Shown in pieces: positions 21,298 through 31,410 of a DNA stretch of 64,000 nucleotides. Location: NCBI GenBank assembly GCA_903939115.1, contig CAJAFV010000080.1:48544-112543 (forward strand). The letters run 5' to 3'. This DNA is from an uncultured Geobacteraceae bacterium. Its GTDB lineage: Bacteria > Desulfobacterota > Desulfuromonadia > Geobacterales > Pseudopelobacteraceae. Every line of letters begins with the position of its first letter. Position 1 is the stretch's first letter. Position numbers and translations under genes: made by a program. Below the pieces are notes generated by a model. That model was not told the DNA's origin, did not search any database, and was given only the letters and a program-made list of their open reading frames with translations.

Positions 21298-21678
21298 ATG
21301 AGCCAGGAGACTTTTTGTAATTCACGTGGTATTGCCCACAAGGGGAGCGGAGGGATGAGCGTGGTTTTGCCTGATGTCTGCAAGACTCCGTCTCCGGCAG
21401 GGCCGATCCCGATCCCCTATCCCAACATTGCCAAGGCATCTGATACGACCGGTGGCCCTTCTACGGTTAAAACTGACGGACAGATGCCGATGGTTAAAGG
21501 GGCGAAGTACGCCATGTCAACAGGTGATGAAGCCGGTTCTGCGGGTGGCGTAATGAGCAGTTCAATCAAAGGACCGGCAGAGTTCATGATGTATTCGTTT
21601 GATGTGAAGTTTGAGGGGAAGAATGTCTGCCGGTTGGGTGATCCGATGTTTCATAACAAGAAGAATATTATGGGGTGA
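21298..21678 (+). CDS. DUF4150/PAAR-like spike tip protein
   Basis: SVVLPDVCKTPSPAGPIPIPYPNIAKASDTTGGPSTVKTDG typical of DUF4150. Confidence 0.88.
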   Translation: MSQETFCNSRGIAHKGSGGMSVVLPDVCKTPSPAGPIPIPYPNIAKASDTTGGPSTVKTDGQMPMVKGAKYAMSTGDEAGSAGGVMSSSIKGPAEFMMYSFDVKFEGKNVCRLGDPMFHNKKNIMG

Positions 21679-21696
21679 TGTGCTTGGAGGTACGCC

Positions 21697-22695
21697 ATGG
21701 CGGAATTGGGAGAAATAATTTCTCCACCAAGTTTAGATAGAGAATATAAAATGAACTGCCCATTCGACCAGCAAACTACAACGGGAACAAAGAGTCCCAC
21801 GGAACAACCGGCTGACGACGATTTGGAATTGCAGGAAAACGACGGGGGGGTGCTTGGCGAAAATTTGGAGGGGAAGAAGCCTGGAGATGGTACCCACGGG
21901 CCCTTTCCGCCTGATGATTACTTGTTCGAACAGAAGGCAAACGATTCTACTTTTGGCGACAAGAAACTGATTCGGCTAGATGAGTATGATGACGCCGAAG
22001 CCGGAGATTTTCCTTTTACGGTCGCGGCTCACCATCTCATTCCTGGCAATGCATCCCTCTACCATGAGGACTCAAAGCTAGTTAACTACATGGAAGACGG
22101 AGGTTGCGTTAAGTCTGTAGCCGGAAAAAAATACACTATAAAGGGTCACATCGGTTACGACGTTAATGGGTCGCATAACGGCGTCTGGCTTCCTGGAAAC
22201 TATGCTATCAAAAAGGCAAAACCGAAGAGAAAAAGAAAGGACGGAAGCATCGTGTCGGCTCAGGTAGGCACCACTCCGGTAGAAGGGATGAGTTGGTCAG
22301 CCCTTGCCGAAGCAGGGTACGAGGACTGGCAGTATCAGTACGTTGCCGGTGCTTGCAAAGCAACAGGCGCACAGTTTCATGACTCACATGATGAGCCGTA
22401 CAGCAAGTCTGTGCGCAAGAATCTATTGAAAATTGTTACAGCGCTAAACAGTCACCTCGATAATCAGTGTCCAGATTGCAAGGACAAGAAAAAGGAGCTG
22501 CCGCCACCTTATCGTATCAAGAACCGACTGTATGCCTTGTCCGAAACTTTGCGAGGGTATGTAACGGGCACTCCCCAAGAATGGAAAGGGCCTTGGTTTA
22601 CTTCGCAGAGGTGGAGTGAAAAGTTCTTTGAGGATGGCAAAGTGTCCGAAGAATTCTTGAAAATGTATGCCAAGGTAAAAGTAGTGAAAGTTTGA
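21697..22695 (+). CDS. AHH-domain nuclease toxin (putative T6SS effector)
   Basis: VAAHHLIPGNASLY...NGVWLPGNYA AHH HNH-like nuclease motif; directly downstream of DUF4150 gene. Confidence 0.8.
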   Translation: MAELGEIISPPSLDREYKMNCPFDQQTTTGTKSPTEQPADDDLELQENDGGVLGENLEGKKPGDGTHGPFPPDDYLFEQKANDSTFGDKKLIRLDEYDDAEAGDFPFTVAAHHLIPGNASLYHEDSKLVNYMEDGGCVKSVAGKKYTIKGHIGYDVNGSHNGVWLPGNYAIKKAKPKRKRKDGSIVSAQVGTTPVEGMSWSALAEAGYEDWQYQYVAGACKATGAQFHDSHDEPYSKSVRKNLLKIVTALNSHLDNQCPDCKDKKKELPPPYRIKNRLYALSETLRGYVTGTPQEWKGPWFTSQRWSEKFFEDGKVSEEFLKMYAKVKVVKV

Positions 22696-22704
22696 AAACA
22701 GCGA

Positions 22705-23325
22705 ATGGAACTCTTTGGACTGCCTAGGCTATTCGCTAAGAGACAAGGAGCAATGGAGGAAGCAATGGCTTATTTCGTGATGGAGTGCAATGGCGTCTAC
22801 CCGAGTGCAGCACTTGCCAAGGGGCCTTCTTTGAACGACCCTCCTTGGTTTCACGGGGGGCGTGTCGCCGAGGACTTTGATGTGCCGCTTATTTATAGGC
22901 TGAACCCGAAGCGTGCCGGCAACCTCAAGGCCATGTACGATGATACGGCGTACCCTGTGATGCGGGATGACCTGATAGAAGCCTTGAAGGCGGTAGGGGT
23001 CGATAATCTCCAACTGTTCTCCGCTGTCATCATCGACCCTGCTACTGGAGCCGAGCACCGCAATTACAAGGCATTCAACATCGTGGGGGTCGTTGCTGCC
23101 GCAGATATGGAAAAATCGGAGCGCATGCCGACGACTGATTCCACAATGATTGATGTAGATTTCTCGAGCCTGGCGATTGATGAAGCAAAGGCGTCACCAT
23201 TTCGACTGTTCCGGCTTGCGGAGAGTGTAAACGCGATCATCGTCGACGATGTTGTTAAGGCTGGAGTAAAGCGCTGCGCCATCCCTGGAATGGTATTCTA
23301 CAAACCCGAAAACTGGTCTGGCTGA
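22705..23325 (+). CDS. Imm11/DUF1629-like immunity protein (putative); start may be internal (22753 or 22765)
   Basis: Adjacent to AHH toxin; sequence style (YFVMECN...; AFNIVGVVAAADMEKS...; LFRLAES) resembles the Imm11 family. Confidence 0.6.
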   Translation: MELFGLPRLFAKRQGAMEEAMAYFVMECNGVYPSAALAKGPSLNDPPWFHGGRVAEDFDVPLIYRLNPKRAGNLKAMYDDTAYPVMRDDLIEALKAVGVDNLQLFSAVIIDPATGAEHRNYKAFNIVGVVAAADMEKSERMPTTDSTMIDVDFSSLAIDEAKASPFRLFRLAESVNAIIVDDVVKAGVKRCAIPGMVFYKPENWSG

Positions 23326-23355
23326 TTCTCAAGATCGGTGGCGAATATAATGGGG

Positions 23356-23382
23356 CGTGTTGAGGGGTCGCGTCTCAACACG
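23356..23382. repeat. Hairpin CGTGTTGAG-gggtcgcgt-CTCAACACG upstream of the HEAT-repeat gene
   Basis: Perfect 9-bp arms (23356-23364, 23374-23382). Confidence 0.9.
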
Positions 23383-23405
23383 ATACAAACCGTGAGTGTT
23401 GACAA

Positions 23406-24758
23406 ATGAATATTTCAGCAGTCCAGAATTACTACTCACAATCATTATACATTGAAGAACTGGAGTCCATTTCCTTCTTGTATGGACTACGCGTCAAACT
23501 TTCCTTAATTACAGAAGTAAGTTGGAGAGACATTGGAAAATTCGAAGACCGACTCGAAGCAAATCTTGATGCATTGATATCTGGTGTTGAAGCTGCTCTT
23601 GATGTTTGTCTGCAACAAGCGAAAGAAGGCGATGCCGGCGCATTGCATGGTGCCATGCGAGTGTTCTGTCGGAAGGGCAGGAGGGATCTGTTCATTGATA
23701 CCCTGGAGCATCTGGACCCTGAAGACCAGGAGAAACTGCAGGCTCTTTTTGATGCTTTGAAATATGAGTTGCCTATCGACTGGCAGGAAGACCTCATTTC
23801 ACTGTTGCAAACCGACGACGATCAACTTTGCGGTCTGGTCGCAACGGTTGCCGGGTATCGGCGGATGCCCGTTGGGCGCAATCTGGTTCAGGCGTTACAA
23901 AGGTTTCAGCCGGCACCGCTTATCTGGGCCGCTGGAAGGCTGCGGGAACGGAGCGCAGCGAGCCTGCTGCTGCCGGCACTCAGGCATGACGATGAGACGG
24001 TCTGTTCCGTAGCGGCGCTGGCTCTGCTCCGTCTGGGAGAGCGACAGGCCTTGGACCATTGCCGGGAAATGGCCGGTAAGAAGTGGTGGCCCATTATCCC
24101 CCTGGCACTTGGCGGCGGAAAGTCGGCACTACCGGTTGTCCTTGCTATTGCACGATCAGAGGCAATCTCCCCTGATGCGCTGCTGGCACTGGGGTTGTTG
24201 GGTGAGAGTTCCGCCGCGCCTTTTCTATTGGAGAAGCTGGGAGGGGAACATGCCGAAGCGGCTGCCCAGGCTCTTAATCTGTTGACTGGAGCGGAGCTGT
24301 ACGAACGGGTTTTCATCCCTGATGAGGTTGACGAGGACGAACTGTTTCCGGAAGAACTGGAGGCATACAAGAAAGATGGTAAAGTCCCCACCAAACCTGA
24401 TGGCACACCCTATGGCGAGTGGGTAACCCGGCTTTCGCAAAACCATGAGGATTGGTCTAATTGGTGGGCGAAGAACGGACAAGTGTTTCTGCCCGGAATC
24501 CGCTATAGAAACGGCACACCTTTTTCTCCTGCCACCCTTCTGGAAAACCTGCAGCACGAGAAAACGCCTTACAAGATCCGGCAACTGGCCTACGAGGAAC
24601 TGGTGATCCGCTATGACGTCGATTTCCCCTTCGAGGCGGATATGCGTGTCGTCGACCAACTGCGTCTGCTGGTTGACATGGCCCAATGGGTTGCCGCCAA
24701 TAGTGGTCGGTTCCAGAGTGGCGAGTGGTATTTTGCGGGACACATTGTTGCTGGGTGA
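23406..24758 (+). CDS. HEAT-repeat T6SS-associated protein (TIGR02270-like)
   Basis: 450 aa with HEAT-like repeats (ALRHDDETVCSVAALALLRLGERQAL...) at the end of the T6SS cluster. Confidence 0.65.
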   Translation: MNISAVQNYYSQSLYIEELESISFLYGLRVKLSLITEVSWRDIGKFEDRLEANLDALISGVEAALDVCLQQAKEGDAGALHGAMRVFCRKGRRDLFIDTLEHLDPEDQEKLQALFDALKYELPIDWQEDLISLLQTDDDQLCGLVATVAGYRRMPVGRNLVQALQRFQPAPLIWAAGRLRERSAASLLLPALRHDDETVCSVAALALLRLGERQALDHCREMAGKKWWPIIPLALGGGKSALPVVLAIARSEAISPDALLALGLLGESSAAPFLLEKLGGEHAEAAAQALNLLTGAELYERVFIPDEVDEDELFPEELEAYKKDGKVPTKPDGTPYGEWVTRLSQNHEDWSNWWAKNGQVFLPGIRYRNGTPFSPATLLENLQHEKTPYKIRQLAYEELVIRYDVDFPFEADMRVVDQLRLLVDMAQWVAANSGRFQSGEWYFAGHIVAG

Positions 24759-24788
24759 GTCTGGAAGAGATGCGTGATAGTTCTTGAT

Positions 24789-25598
24789 CTATTTCTTTTT
24801 CTGCGGCTTTTTACTGGTTGCGTCAATTTTCAGCGCCTGCCTGCATTTGGCAATGTACTCGCCAACGGTGTCAAAGTTCTTCGGCACCTTTAAAAATGAG
24901 TCAAGAGCCTTCCTGTAGCTCTTTTTATTAAACAGCTCTACTCCATTGCTGTACCAGGAACGGTCAAGATACGCCTGAATGTCGGGGTCGTTGGGATAGC
25001 GTGACTTCATCTTGCTGAACTCCCGTATCGCCTTGACATAATCGCCTTCTTCAAACGCGGCAATAGCGATGTCAAGGGAGTACGTCTGGGTATCAAGTTC
25101 TTCCTCGTCCGATGGTAATTTTTGTTTCACCGGTGTCGAAGCGTGTGCCGCCTCTCTCTTCAGTCGTGCCTGAATGCTGGTCTCTGCCGCTGCAAGCTGC
25201 AGATCCCTCAGAGTGGTTATAGCCTCTTCATAGTCCGGGCGCAGTCTGAGGGCATTCAGCAACTCCTTTCGTGCTTCCTGTGCATTGGAATCGCGCACGG
25301 CGGTTCCGGTCTTGTAATGTACTTCGGCGTCGCTTTTGCGCTTAGTAATTAGCCTGTTCAGCTCTTCGCGCGCTTTTTTGTTTTTGGGATCGGTAGCCAA
25401 AGTAATCTTCAAATCTTCCACGTCATCGCTAACGTATCCGCGTTTTTCCGTGGTGGTCGATGTTTCAACCCGCGGTTTTGCTTTAGTGGTAACCGGTGCC
25501 TGTTTCTCCACGTGGGCACATCCGGCGGCCATGGCGACCACGCAGATAAAAACCATGGTCAGAAGATATGTACAGTGTCTTTCGGTCAGTACGTTCAT
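24789..25598 (-). CDS. Lipoprotein with TPR-like repeats
   Basis: N-terminal lipobox VAMAAGC; helical repeat content. Confidence 0.6.
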   Translation of the reverse strand: MNVLTERHCTYLLTMVFICVVAMAAGCAHVEKQAPVTTKAKPRVETSTTTEKRGYVSDDVEDLKITLATDPKNKKAREELNRLITKRKSDAEVHYKTGTAVRDSNAQEARKELLNALRLRPDYEEAITTLRDLQLAAAETSIQARLKREAAHASTPVKQKLPSDEEELDTQTYSLDIAIAAFEEGDYVKAIREFSKMKSRYPNDPDIQAYLDRSWYSNGVELFNKKSYRKALDSFLKVPKNFDTVGEYIAKCRQALKIDATSKKPQKKK

Positions 25599-25600
25599 GA

Positions 25601-26644
25601 TTAATCCTGTCGGAACGTCTGGAGTGATTTTACGAAATCTTCAATTTTTTCGCTGTTATATATCATGGAGCGATTAAGAGAATAATGGTTGAAGAAGAAG
25701 GCGTTTCCACCCCTGATAACGGTAAAACCGGATTTATAGCCATACTGTGTCAGCATGTCGATGGTTTTGCGGTTGAAAAGCCCATAGGGGTACGCAAAGG
25801 CAGTAGAAGTTATCCCGAGCATTGATTTAATCAGACGCTTTGACTCGCCCAGTTCAGCCATGAGCTGTTCGTCGGAAATTTTAGTTAGATCCTCATGAGT
25901 AACCGAGTGTGATTCTATACCGATAAGACCGGAATCTTTCAGTTCCCGGAGATCCTCCCACGTCATGGTGTTCTTGTTGGCTGAATCCTTTATATTATAT
26001 GTGTTTATGAAGATAACCGCAGGGAAGCCGTATTTTTTCAAAATCGGGAAGGCGATGGTATGAGCCGTTTTCAAGCCGTCGTCAATGGTGAGAACCACCG
26101 ATTTTTTGGGTGGTCTGCGACGAAAGTCGATAAAATCGTAAAACTGCTGCAACGTTAGTACGGTATAGCCGTTATTCTTCAGGTATGCCATCTGCCGCTC
26201 AAACGTCTCTGCAGAGACGGTGATTTTGTCGGAGCTTTTTTTAGTACTGAAGCGGTGATAGCAAAGGACCGGTACCGTCTGGTAGCCATTCGGATAAAGC
26301 CCGCCCGGGTTCACCGGACGAAGCGGTATGACAATAACTTTTCCCGCAGTTATTGTTTCGTCCATGTTGTATTCAGAGATAATGTAGAAGAGTTTCTCGT
26401 CCCCCAGATAGCGGCGGGCAAACGATTCGTAGGTATCAGATGCTGCGGCGGTAAGAACTACATACTCTGCTGTGCGCCGTTCCCGTTCGGTTGCGGGAGG
26501 ACGTGGGGCAGGTGCGAGCGGTGGCGAAGGGGCAGGGGTGGAAACAGGAACATTGGCACACCCTCCGGACAGGACCATAAGGATGGCTAAGGGGGCGAAA
26601 AATGCACAACAGAATCGGATGGCTTTCGAATATTTCAGAAGCAT
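25601..26644 (-). CDS. Lipoprotein with LysM-like segment and polysaccharide deacetylase (NodB) domain
   Basis: Lipobox LSGGC; VLCYHRF..., VLTIDDGLKTAHTIAFPILKKYGFPAVIFI, SHSVTHEDLTKISDEQL typical of NodB homology. Confidence 0.85.
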   Translation of the reverse strand: MLLKYSKAIRFCCAFFAPLAILMVLSGGCANVPVSTPAPSPPLAPAPRPPATERERRTAEYVVLTAAASDTYESFARRYLGDEKLFYIISEYNMDETITAGKVIVIPLRPVNPGGLYPNGYQTVPVLCYHRFSTKKSSDKITVSAETFERQMAYLKNNGYTVLTLQQFYDFIDFRRRPPKKSVVLTIDDGLKTAHTIAFPILKKYGFPAVIFINTYNIKDSANKNTMTWEDLRELKDSGLIGIESHSVTHEDLTKISDEQLMAELGESKRLIKSMLGITSTAFAYPYGLFNRKTIDMLTQYGYKSGFTVIRGGNAFFFNHYSLNRSMIYNSEKIEDFVKSLQTFRQD

Positions 26645-26735
26645 TTCAGTGCCTCGTCAGGATCCCGTTTTATTTGAATAATTATAGTAACTATATCATG
26701 CTTATTGCTTTAAGCAAATAAATGCTCACTAATAG

Positions 26736-27470
26736 TTATGTCGATTCGACTGCACAGAAGATTACGGTTATATTGTCCTTTCCTCCTGCTGAATTGGCCG
26801 CATCGACCAGGGACTGCACCGTGTACTCAGCGCTCTGCCGTGCAGCCAGTCTGTCTTGAATCTCTTTGTCGTCAACCATGTCGCTGAGACCGTCAGAACA
26901 GAGAAGGAATTTATCGTTGAGCTGCACGGTACCCTTAATGATGTCGAGCGACAAGATCGGGTCACTTCCAAGCGCTCTGAGGATAATGTTCTTCATCGGG
27001 TGTATTTTTGCCTCTTCAGAGGTAATTATTCCCTGGTCGACCTGCAACTGAACCAGAGAATGATCCTTGGTGATCTGCCGTAGTTTCCCTTTCCTGAAGA
27101 GATAGATTCTGCTGTCCCCGACATGGCCGATTAGGTAACGGTCATCGTGAAATATCAGAAGCTCCCCCGTACACCCCATCCCCTGGTCATCGGGGTGCTC
27201 GGTCGCATGGTTGATAATCCGCTGATTCGAAAGCCGGAACGCTTCCTGTACAAGTGTGCAGAGCCTCTCTTCAGTCGCATGGTCCTGATTTGCGAAAACC
27301 TCGCCAACGGTATCAATAAAGTACCGGCTGGCAATCTCTCCTGCAGACGCACCGCCCATGCCGTCTGAAAGTGCAAAAAGCCCGAGTTCCGTCAAGGAGA
27401 GGCTGGCATCTTCATTGTTTGTTCGTCGCAGCCCGATATCGGTTGCACTGGCAGAAATTATTTTGACCAT
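26736..27470 (-). CDS. PP2C-family Ser/Thr phosphatase (PppA/Stp-like)
   Basis: RRTNNEDA, ALSDGMGG, GHVGDSRIYLFR, LLCSDGLSDMV, GGKDNITVI motifs. Confidence 0.93.
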   Translation of the reverse strand: MVKIISASATDIGLRRTNNEDASLSLTELGLFALSDGMGGASAGEIASRYFIDTVGEVFANQDHATEERLCTLVQEAFRLSNQRIINHATEHPDDQGMGCTGELLIFHDDRYLIGHVGDSRIYLFRKGKLRQITKDHSLVQLQVDQGIITSEEAKIHPMKNIILRALGSDPILSLDIIKGTVQLNDKFLLCSDGLSDMVDDKEIQDRLAARQSAEYTVQSLVDAANSAGGKDNITVIFCAVEST

Positions 27471-27482
27471 GATGGCAGCTCG

Positions 27483-28994
27483 CTATTCAAGAGGTTTCAA
27501 TTTTTCTGTGAGTGGATAATCAGTCATTTTTTCGATTTTTACCTTGCTCTCGCTGTCACGGTACCCTGGATGTGAGAGTCGGACCTGATATTGCCCCATG
27601 CTGAGTTTCAGATTCAGGGGGGTCGCTCCTTTAAGGATGCCGTTGATATATACGTGTGCCCCTTTGGGGGTTGAACGAACCTTGAGAAAGGCGAATTTGG
27701 GCAATGGTATTGGTGCGGTTGGAGGCGACAAAGGGGCTGTCAACTTTGGCCTGTTTTGTGTGGGGACATCGGGCGGCAACGTTTCTACCTTCTTAACGTC
27801 ACTCTTCTGGCGCACCGGCGGAGGAATGATTGTTACCGGCACAGGATTGACCGGAACTGGTTTTGCCGTTGCCGGTACAGGTGCAGGAGCAGGTGCAGAT
27901 GCAGGTACAGGTGCGGGTTTTACAGGTGCCGGTTTTACAGACGGCGGAACCGGCTTGACGGGGGTAACAGCAGATTTTGCCTGTTCAGGTTCCGGCTTTA
28001 CAGGCGGAGAAACAGGTAGTACCACGGCAGGTTTCACTGGTTGCCCTACCGATGGCAATTCTTTGTGCTGGGAAAAGAAGTACATCCCACCGGCCGCCAG
28101 CGCAGCCGTCAGGATGGCGCCAATCGTAATTACAAACCTGACTCTACTGCCAGACGGTGGTTTGGGAGTTTCTCCACTCTTGCCCTTAAGGCACTGCTGC
28201 AGTGCCATTGCCAGATCCTTGCCTGTTTGGAAGCGCTTGTCGGGATCTTTTTCCAGAGCCTTCATGATGGTTTTGGAGAGCTCTTTAGGAATAGAGGGTA
28301 ATTCCAGGTAAGGTTCGTGAGGATTCGTCAGCATGATTTCGTTAAAGATGGTTGCCAGTCCCTTGCCTTCACCGCCGAAAGGTCTCATGCCGGTACTGAG
28401 CTCATAAAGAATGATGCCGAGCGAGAAGATGTCCGACCGGTTGTCAACAGGGTGCCCCTGGACCTGTTCCGGGGACATGTATGCCGGTGTTCCCATTATC
28501 TCGCCCGCCTGGGTCTGCAATGTTGCGGCAGGATCTTCGATATGTGCTATGCCGAAGTCGGTGATCTTGATCTGTCCGTCGGCATTAATAAGAATATTGC
28601 TTGGCTTGACATCGCGGTGAATAACCCCTTTTTGATGGGCGTATTCAAGGGTCGAAGCGATCTGGACCCCGAGCTCAACCACCTTGGCAGCGTCGAGATG
28701 ATTGTCGCGGATCAGGTCGGAAAGTGATGACCCCTCCAAAAATTCCATGGCAATATAGATGGAGCCGTTATCTTCACCCACATCATAAACCGTCACAATA
28801 CGGGGATGGGAAAGACGGCCGACGACTTTTGCCTCCTTGAGAAAGCGCTTGACGAAAGTTTCAGAGGCAATCCGGTCCTGACGCAGAACCTTCAGCGCCA
28901 CAACCCGGTCTATGTTCGGGTCTCGAGCTTCATAGACTACTCCCATAGCCCCTCTGCCGACTTCTCTGATAATCTGATAGCGACCGTAGTTCAT
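27483..28994 (-). CDS. Ser/Thr protein kinase with TM, Pro/Val-rich linker and C-terminal PEGA domain
   Basis: GRGAMGVVYEARD, VIHRDVKPSNILI, DFGIA, GTPAYMSPEQ; C-terminal LKVRSTPKGAHVYINGILKGATPLNLKL. Confidence 0.95.
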   Translation of the reverse strand: MNYGRYQIIREVGRGAMGVVYEARDPNIDRVVALKVLRQDRIASETFVKRFLKEAKVVGRLSHPRIVTVYDVGEDNGSIYIAMEFLEGSSLSDLIRDNHLDAAKVVELGVQIASTLEYAHQKGVIHRDVKPSNILINADGQIKITDFGIAHIEDPAATLQTQAGEIMGTPAYMSPEQVQGHPVDNRSDIFSLGIILYELSTGMRPFGGEGKGLATIFNEIMLTNPHEPYLELPSIPKELSKTIMKALEKDPDKRFQTGKDLAMALQQCLKGKSGETPKPPSGSRVRFVITIGAILTAALAAGGMYFFSQHKELPSVGQPVKPAVVLPVSPPVKPEPEQAKSAVTPVKPVPPSVKPAPVKPAPVPASAPAPAPVPATAKPVPVNPVPVTIIPPPVRQKSDVKKVETLPPDVPTQNRPKLTAPLSPPTAPIPLPKFAFLKVRSTPKGAHVYINGILKGATPLNLKLSMGQYQVRLSHPGYRDSESKVKIEKMTDYPLTEKLKPLE

Positions 28995-29300
28995 TTCATC
29001 ACCATTTCATTACATTGCCGATTATTAAGAAGAGTTATAACCCAGGGCAAACAATTCTGGAACATTCTTCTTAATTCTATCTCATGCAATGATTTCGTCA
29101 AGCTGAAATGAATTATTACCAATAGAGAGTGCCGCCCTGTCATAATTTTAATTTTTTGTAATAAATACAAGTTTATTATAAAATCAGTTTTTGCTATCTT
29201 CACAAATCTGGGGTATTTGTAGCAACTCCCACAACGTAATCGTTTGATTGCAGCATGGTATGAATCCACCAGAATAAACTGAAGCGCAGAGAAAGCTGGC

Positions 29301-30455
29301 ATGGTTAGATTTTTTGGACTTTCGCATATTTCTGCCGGCTTTATCGCGGTGCTCGTCGGTTACACGAGTTCAGCGGCCATTATTTTTCAGGCAGCCACCG
29401 CCGCAGGTGCCACTGCCGCCCATATCAGTTCCTGGTTGCTGGCTTTAGGTCTGGGCATGGGCGTGACCTGCATCGGTCTCTCTCTCTATTTTCGCACTCC
29501 GGTGTTAACCGCCTGGTCTACACCGGGCGCGGCGCTTCTGGCTACGGCACTGGTCGGTGTACCAATGAGCGATGCCATCGGAATATTTATCTTCGCCTCG
29601 GCGCTGCTGACGATCTGCGGCGTAGCCGGCTGGGTTGAGGCGCTCATGAAGCAGATTCCGAAATCGCTGGCCGCTGCCATGCTGGCCGGGGTGTTGCTCC
29701 GCTTCGGTCTGGGGGTGTTCGTCTCGCTGAACTCCCAACTCGGACTGGTAGCCGTGATGCTGCTGATCTACTTTGCCGGCAGAAGATTCAATTCGCGCTA
29801 CACGATTCCGTTGACCTTTCTGGGGGGGCTGGTCTGGTCCGCTCAGAGCGGCCTGATTCACTTTGAGGCGGTAACGCTGACAGTCGCGCGACCGATATTC
29901 ACTGCGCCGACATTTACACTGTCGTCACTCATAGGCGTCGGTATTCCTCTGTTTATTGTCACTATGGCATCTCAGAATGTGCCGGGAGTTGCAGTTCTTC
30001 GAGCCAACGGGTATACGACACCGGTCTCGCCGCTGATCGGTTGGACCGGATTGACCGGAGTGCTGCTGGCGCCGTTTGGCGGCTTCCAGTTCAATCTGGC
30101 CGCTATCACCGCCGCTATCTGCATGAGCCCGGAAGCTGACAGAAATCCGGAACGGCGCTATCTTGCAGCGGTCTGGGCCGGCATCTTCTATCTGATAACC
30201 GGCCTGCTCGGCGCGACCGTCGCCAGTGTTTTTACCGCGCTGCCAAAAGAGCTGGTGGCCGCCATTGCCGGTATTGCGCTCCTTGGTACTATCGGCGGCA
30301 GTTTGTCGGGGGCGCTGCACGACGAGCGGCAGCGTGATGCAGCTCTCATCACGTTTCTCGTCACCGCGTCGGGGCTTACCTTAGGTGGCGTCGGCAGCGC
30401 ATTCTGGGGGTTGTTGCTGGGGCTGGCAGTGCTGAAGATGATCCCGCGTAAATAA
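29301..30455 (+). CDS. benE: Benzoate/H+ symporter BenE family
   Basis: 384 aa multi-[52 protein letters not shown]. Confidence 0.88.
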   Translation: MVRFFGLSHISAGFIAVLVGYTSSAAIIFQAATAAGATAAHISSWLLALGLGMGVTCIGLSLYFRTPVLTAWSTPGAALLATALVGVPMSDAIGIFIFASALLTICGVAGWVEALMKQIPKSLAAAMLAGVLLRFGLGVFVSLNSQLGLVAVMLLIYFAGRRFNSRYTIPLTFLGGLVWSAQSGLIHFEAVTLTVARPIFTAPTFTLSSLIGVGIPLFIVTMASQNVPGVAVLRANGYTTPVSPLIGWTGLTGVLLAPFGGFQFNLAAITAAICMSPEADRNPERRYLAAVWAGIFYLITGLLGATVASVFTALPKELVAAIAGIALLGTIGGSLSGALHDERQRDAALITFLVTASGLTLGGVGSAFWGLLLGLAVLKMIPRK

Positions 30456-30543
30456 TAATCGCAGCTTTTACATGATTTTATCCGGAACTATTGTTACTAT
30501 CGCAAGCCAAAATCAGTTTCCAAGGAGCAGAATAGTGAGTGTC

Positions 30544-30873
30544 ATGCCAAAATGTCCCACCTGCAGTTCAGAATACACATACGAAGATGGAGACATGTAT
30601 GTGTGCCCTGAATGCGCCCATGAATGGTCTAAAAATCCGGGAGAGATCACTGGCGTCGACAGTATCGTACGTGATGCCTTCGGGACGGAACTTAAGGATG
30701 GCGATTCCCTTACGGTCATCAAAGATCTAAAGGTAAAAGGGTCGTCATTGGTCGTCAAAGTCGGCACCAAGGTGAAGAACATTCGCATTGTGTCGGGAGA
30801 TCACGACATAGACTGCAAAATTGACGGCATCGGTGCAATGCAGTTGAAATCGGAGTTCGTTAAGAAGGCGTGA
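30544..30873 (+). CDS. yjdM: PhnA/YjdM zinc-ribbon protein; likely start ATG 30544
   Basis: [40 protein letters not shown]. Confidence 0.92.
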   Translation: MPKCPTCSSEYTYEDGDMYVCPECAHEWSKNPGEITGVDSIVRDAFGTELKDGDSLTVIKDLKVKGSSLVVKVGTKVKNIRIVSGDHDIDCKIDGIGAMQLKSEFVKKA

Positions 30874-31382
30874 TCGGTTCCCTGTCGGTTCATAGTCCGT
30901 ATCTGATCGTCGGTTTTCTGATTGCATCCGTTGTAATGGGGGCTATTCACAGGCTCGTGTCATCATCCGGATCGTTTTTGGCAATCATTTACTGCTTTCC
31001 CTTCACACTCATGCACGAGATGTCTCATTTTGTGGCAGCCTTTCTTACCGGAGGAAGGCCTTCCTCATTCAGCGTATGGCCAAGAAGGTCAGGGAGTGGC
31101 TGGGTGCTCGGGAGTGTGAGTTCAATCCCGACACTCCTCTCGGCAGCCCCGACAGCTCTGGCTCCACTCGGGTGGCTGGTGATCGGGTATTATTCGATGG
31201 CGTTATGGGATCTGCGGCCGGTGTGGATCCCGGATTATCTGATCGTTGCAATCATCTATGCATGTGCGGCAGCATGCACTCCATCCTGGCACGATATCAA
31301 GGTGGCTCTGACTCACCCCTTCAGCTTGTTACTTTGGACAGCAATGGTATGCGCAGTCATAACCCTGTCGCGTTCCATATAA
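30870..31382 (+). CDS. M50-like membrane protein (HEMSH motif)
   Basis: TM protein with HExxH (HEMSH). Confidence 0.6.
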   Translation: MIGSLSVHSPYLIVGFLIASVVMGAIHRLVSSSGSFLAIIYCFPFTLMHEMSHFVAAFLTGGRPSSFSVWPRRSGSGWVLGSVSSIPTLLSAAPTALAPLGWLVIGYYSMALWDLRPVWIPDYLIVAIIYACAAACTPSWHDIKVALTHPFSLLLWTAMVCAVITLSRSI

Positions 31383-31410
31383 AAAATTACTCAACAAACG
31401 GGAGGAATAC

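Noticed and set aside
27598-28311. 237-aa plus-strand Gly/Thr/Ala-rich ORF
   Set aside because: Antisense to the Pro/Val-rich linker and kinase coding region; repeat composition reflects the PAPV-type linker.
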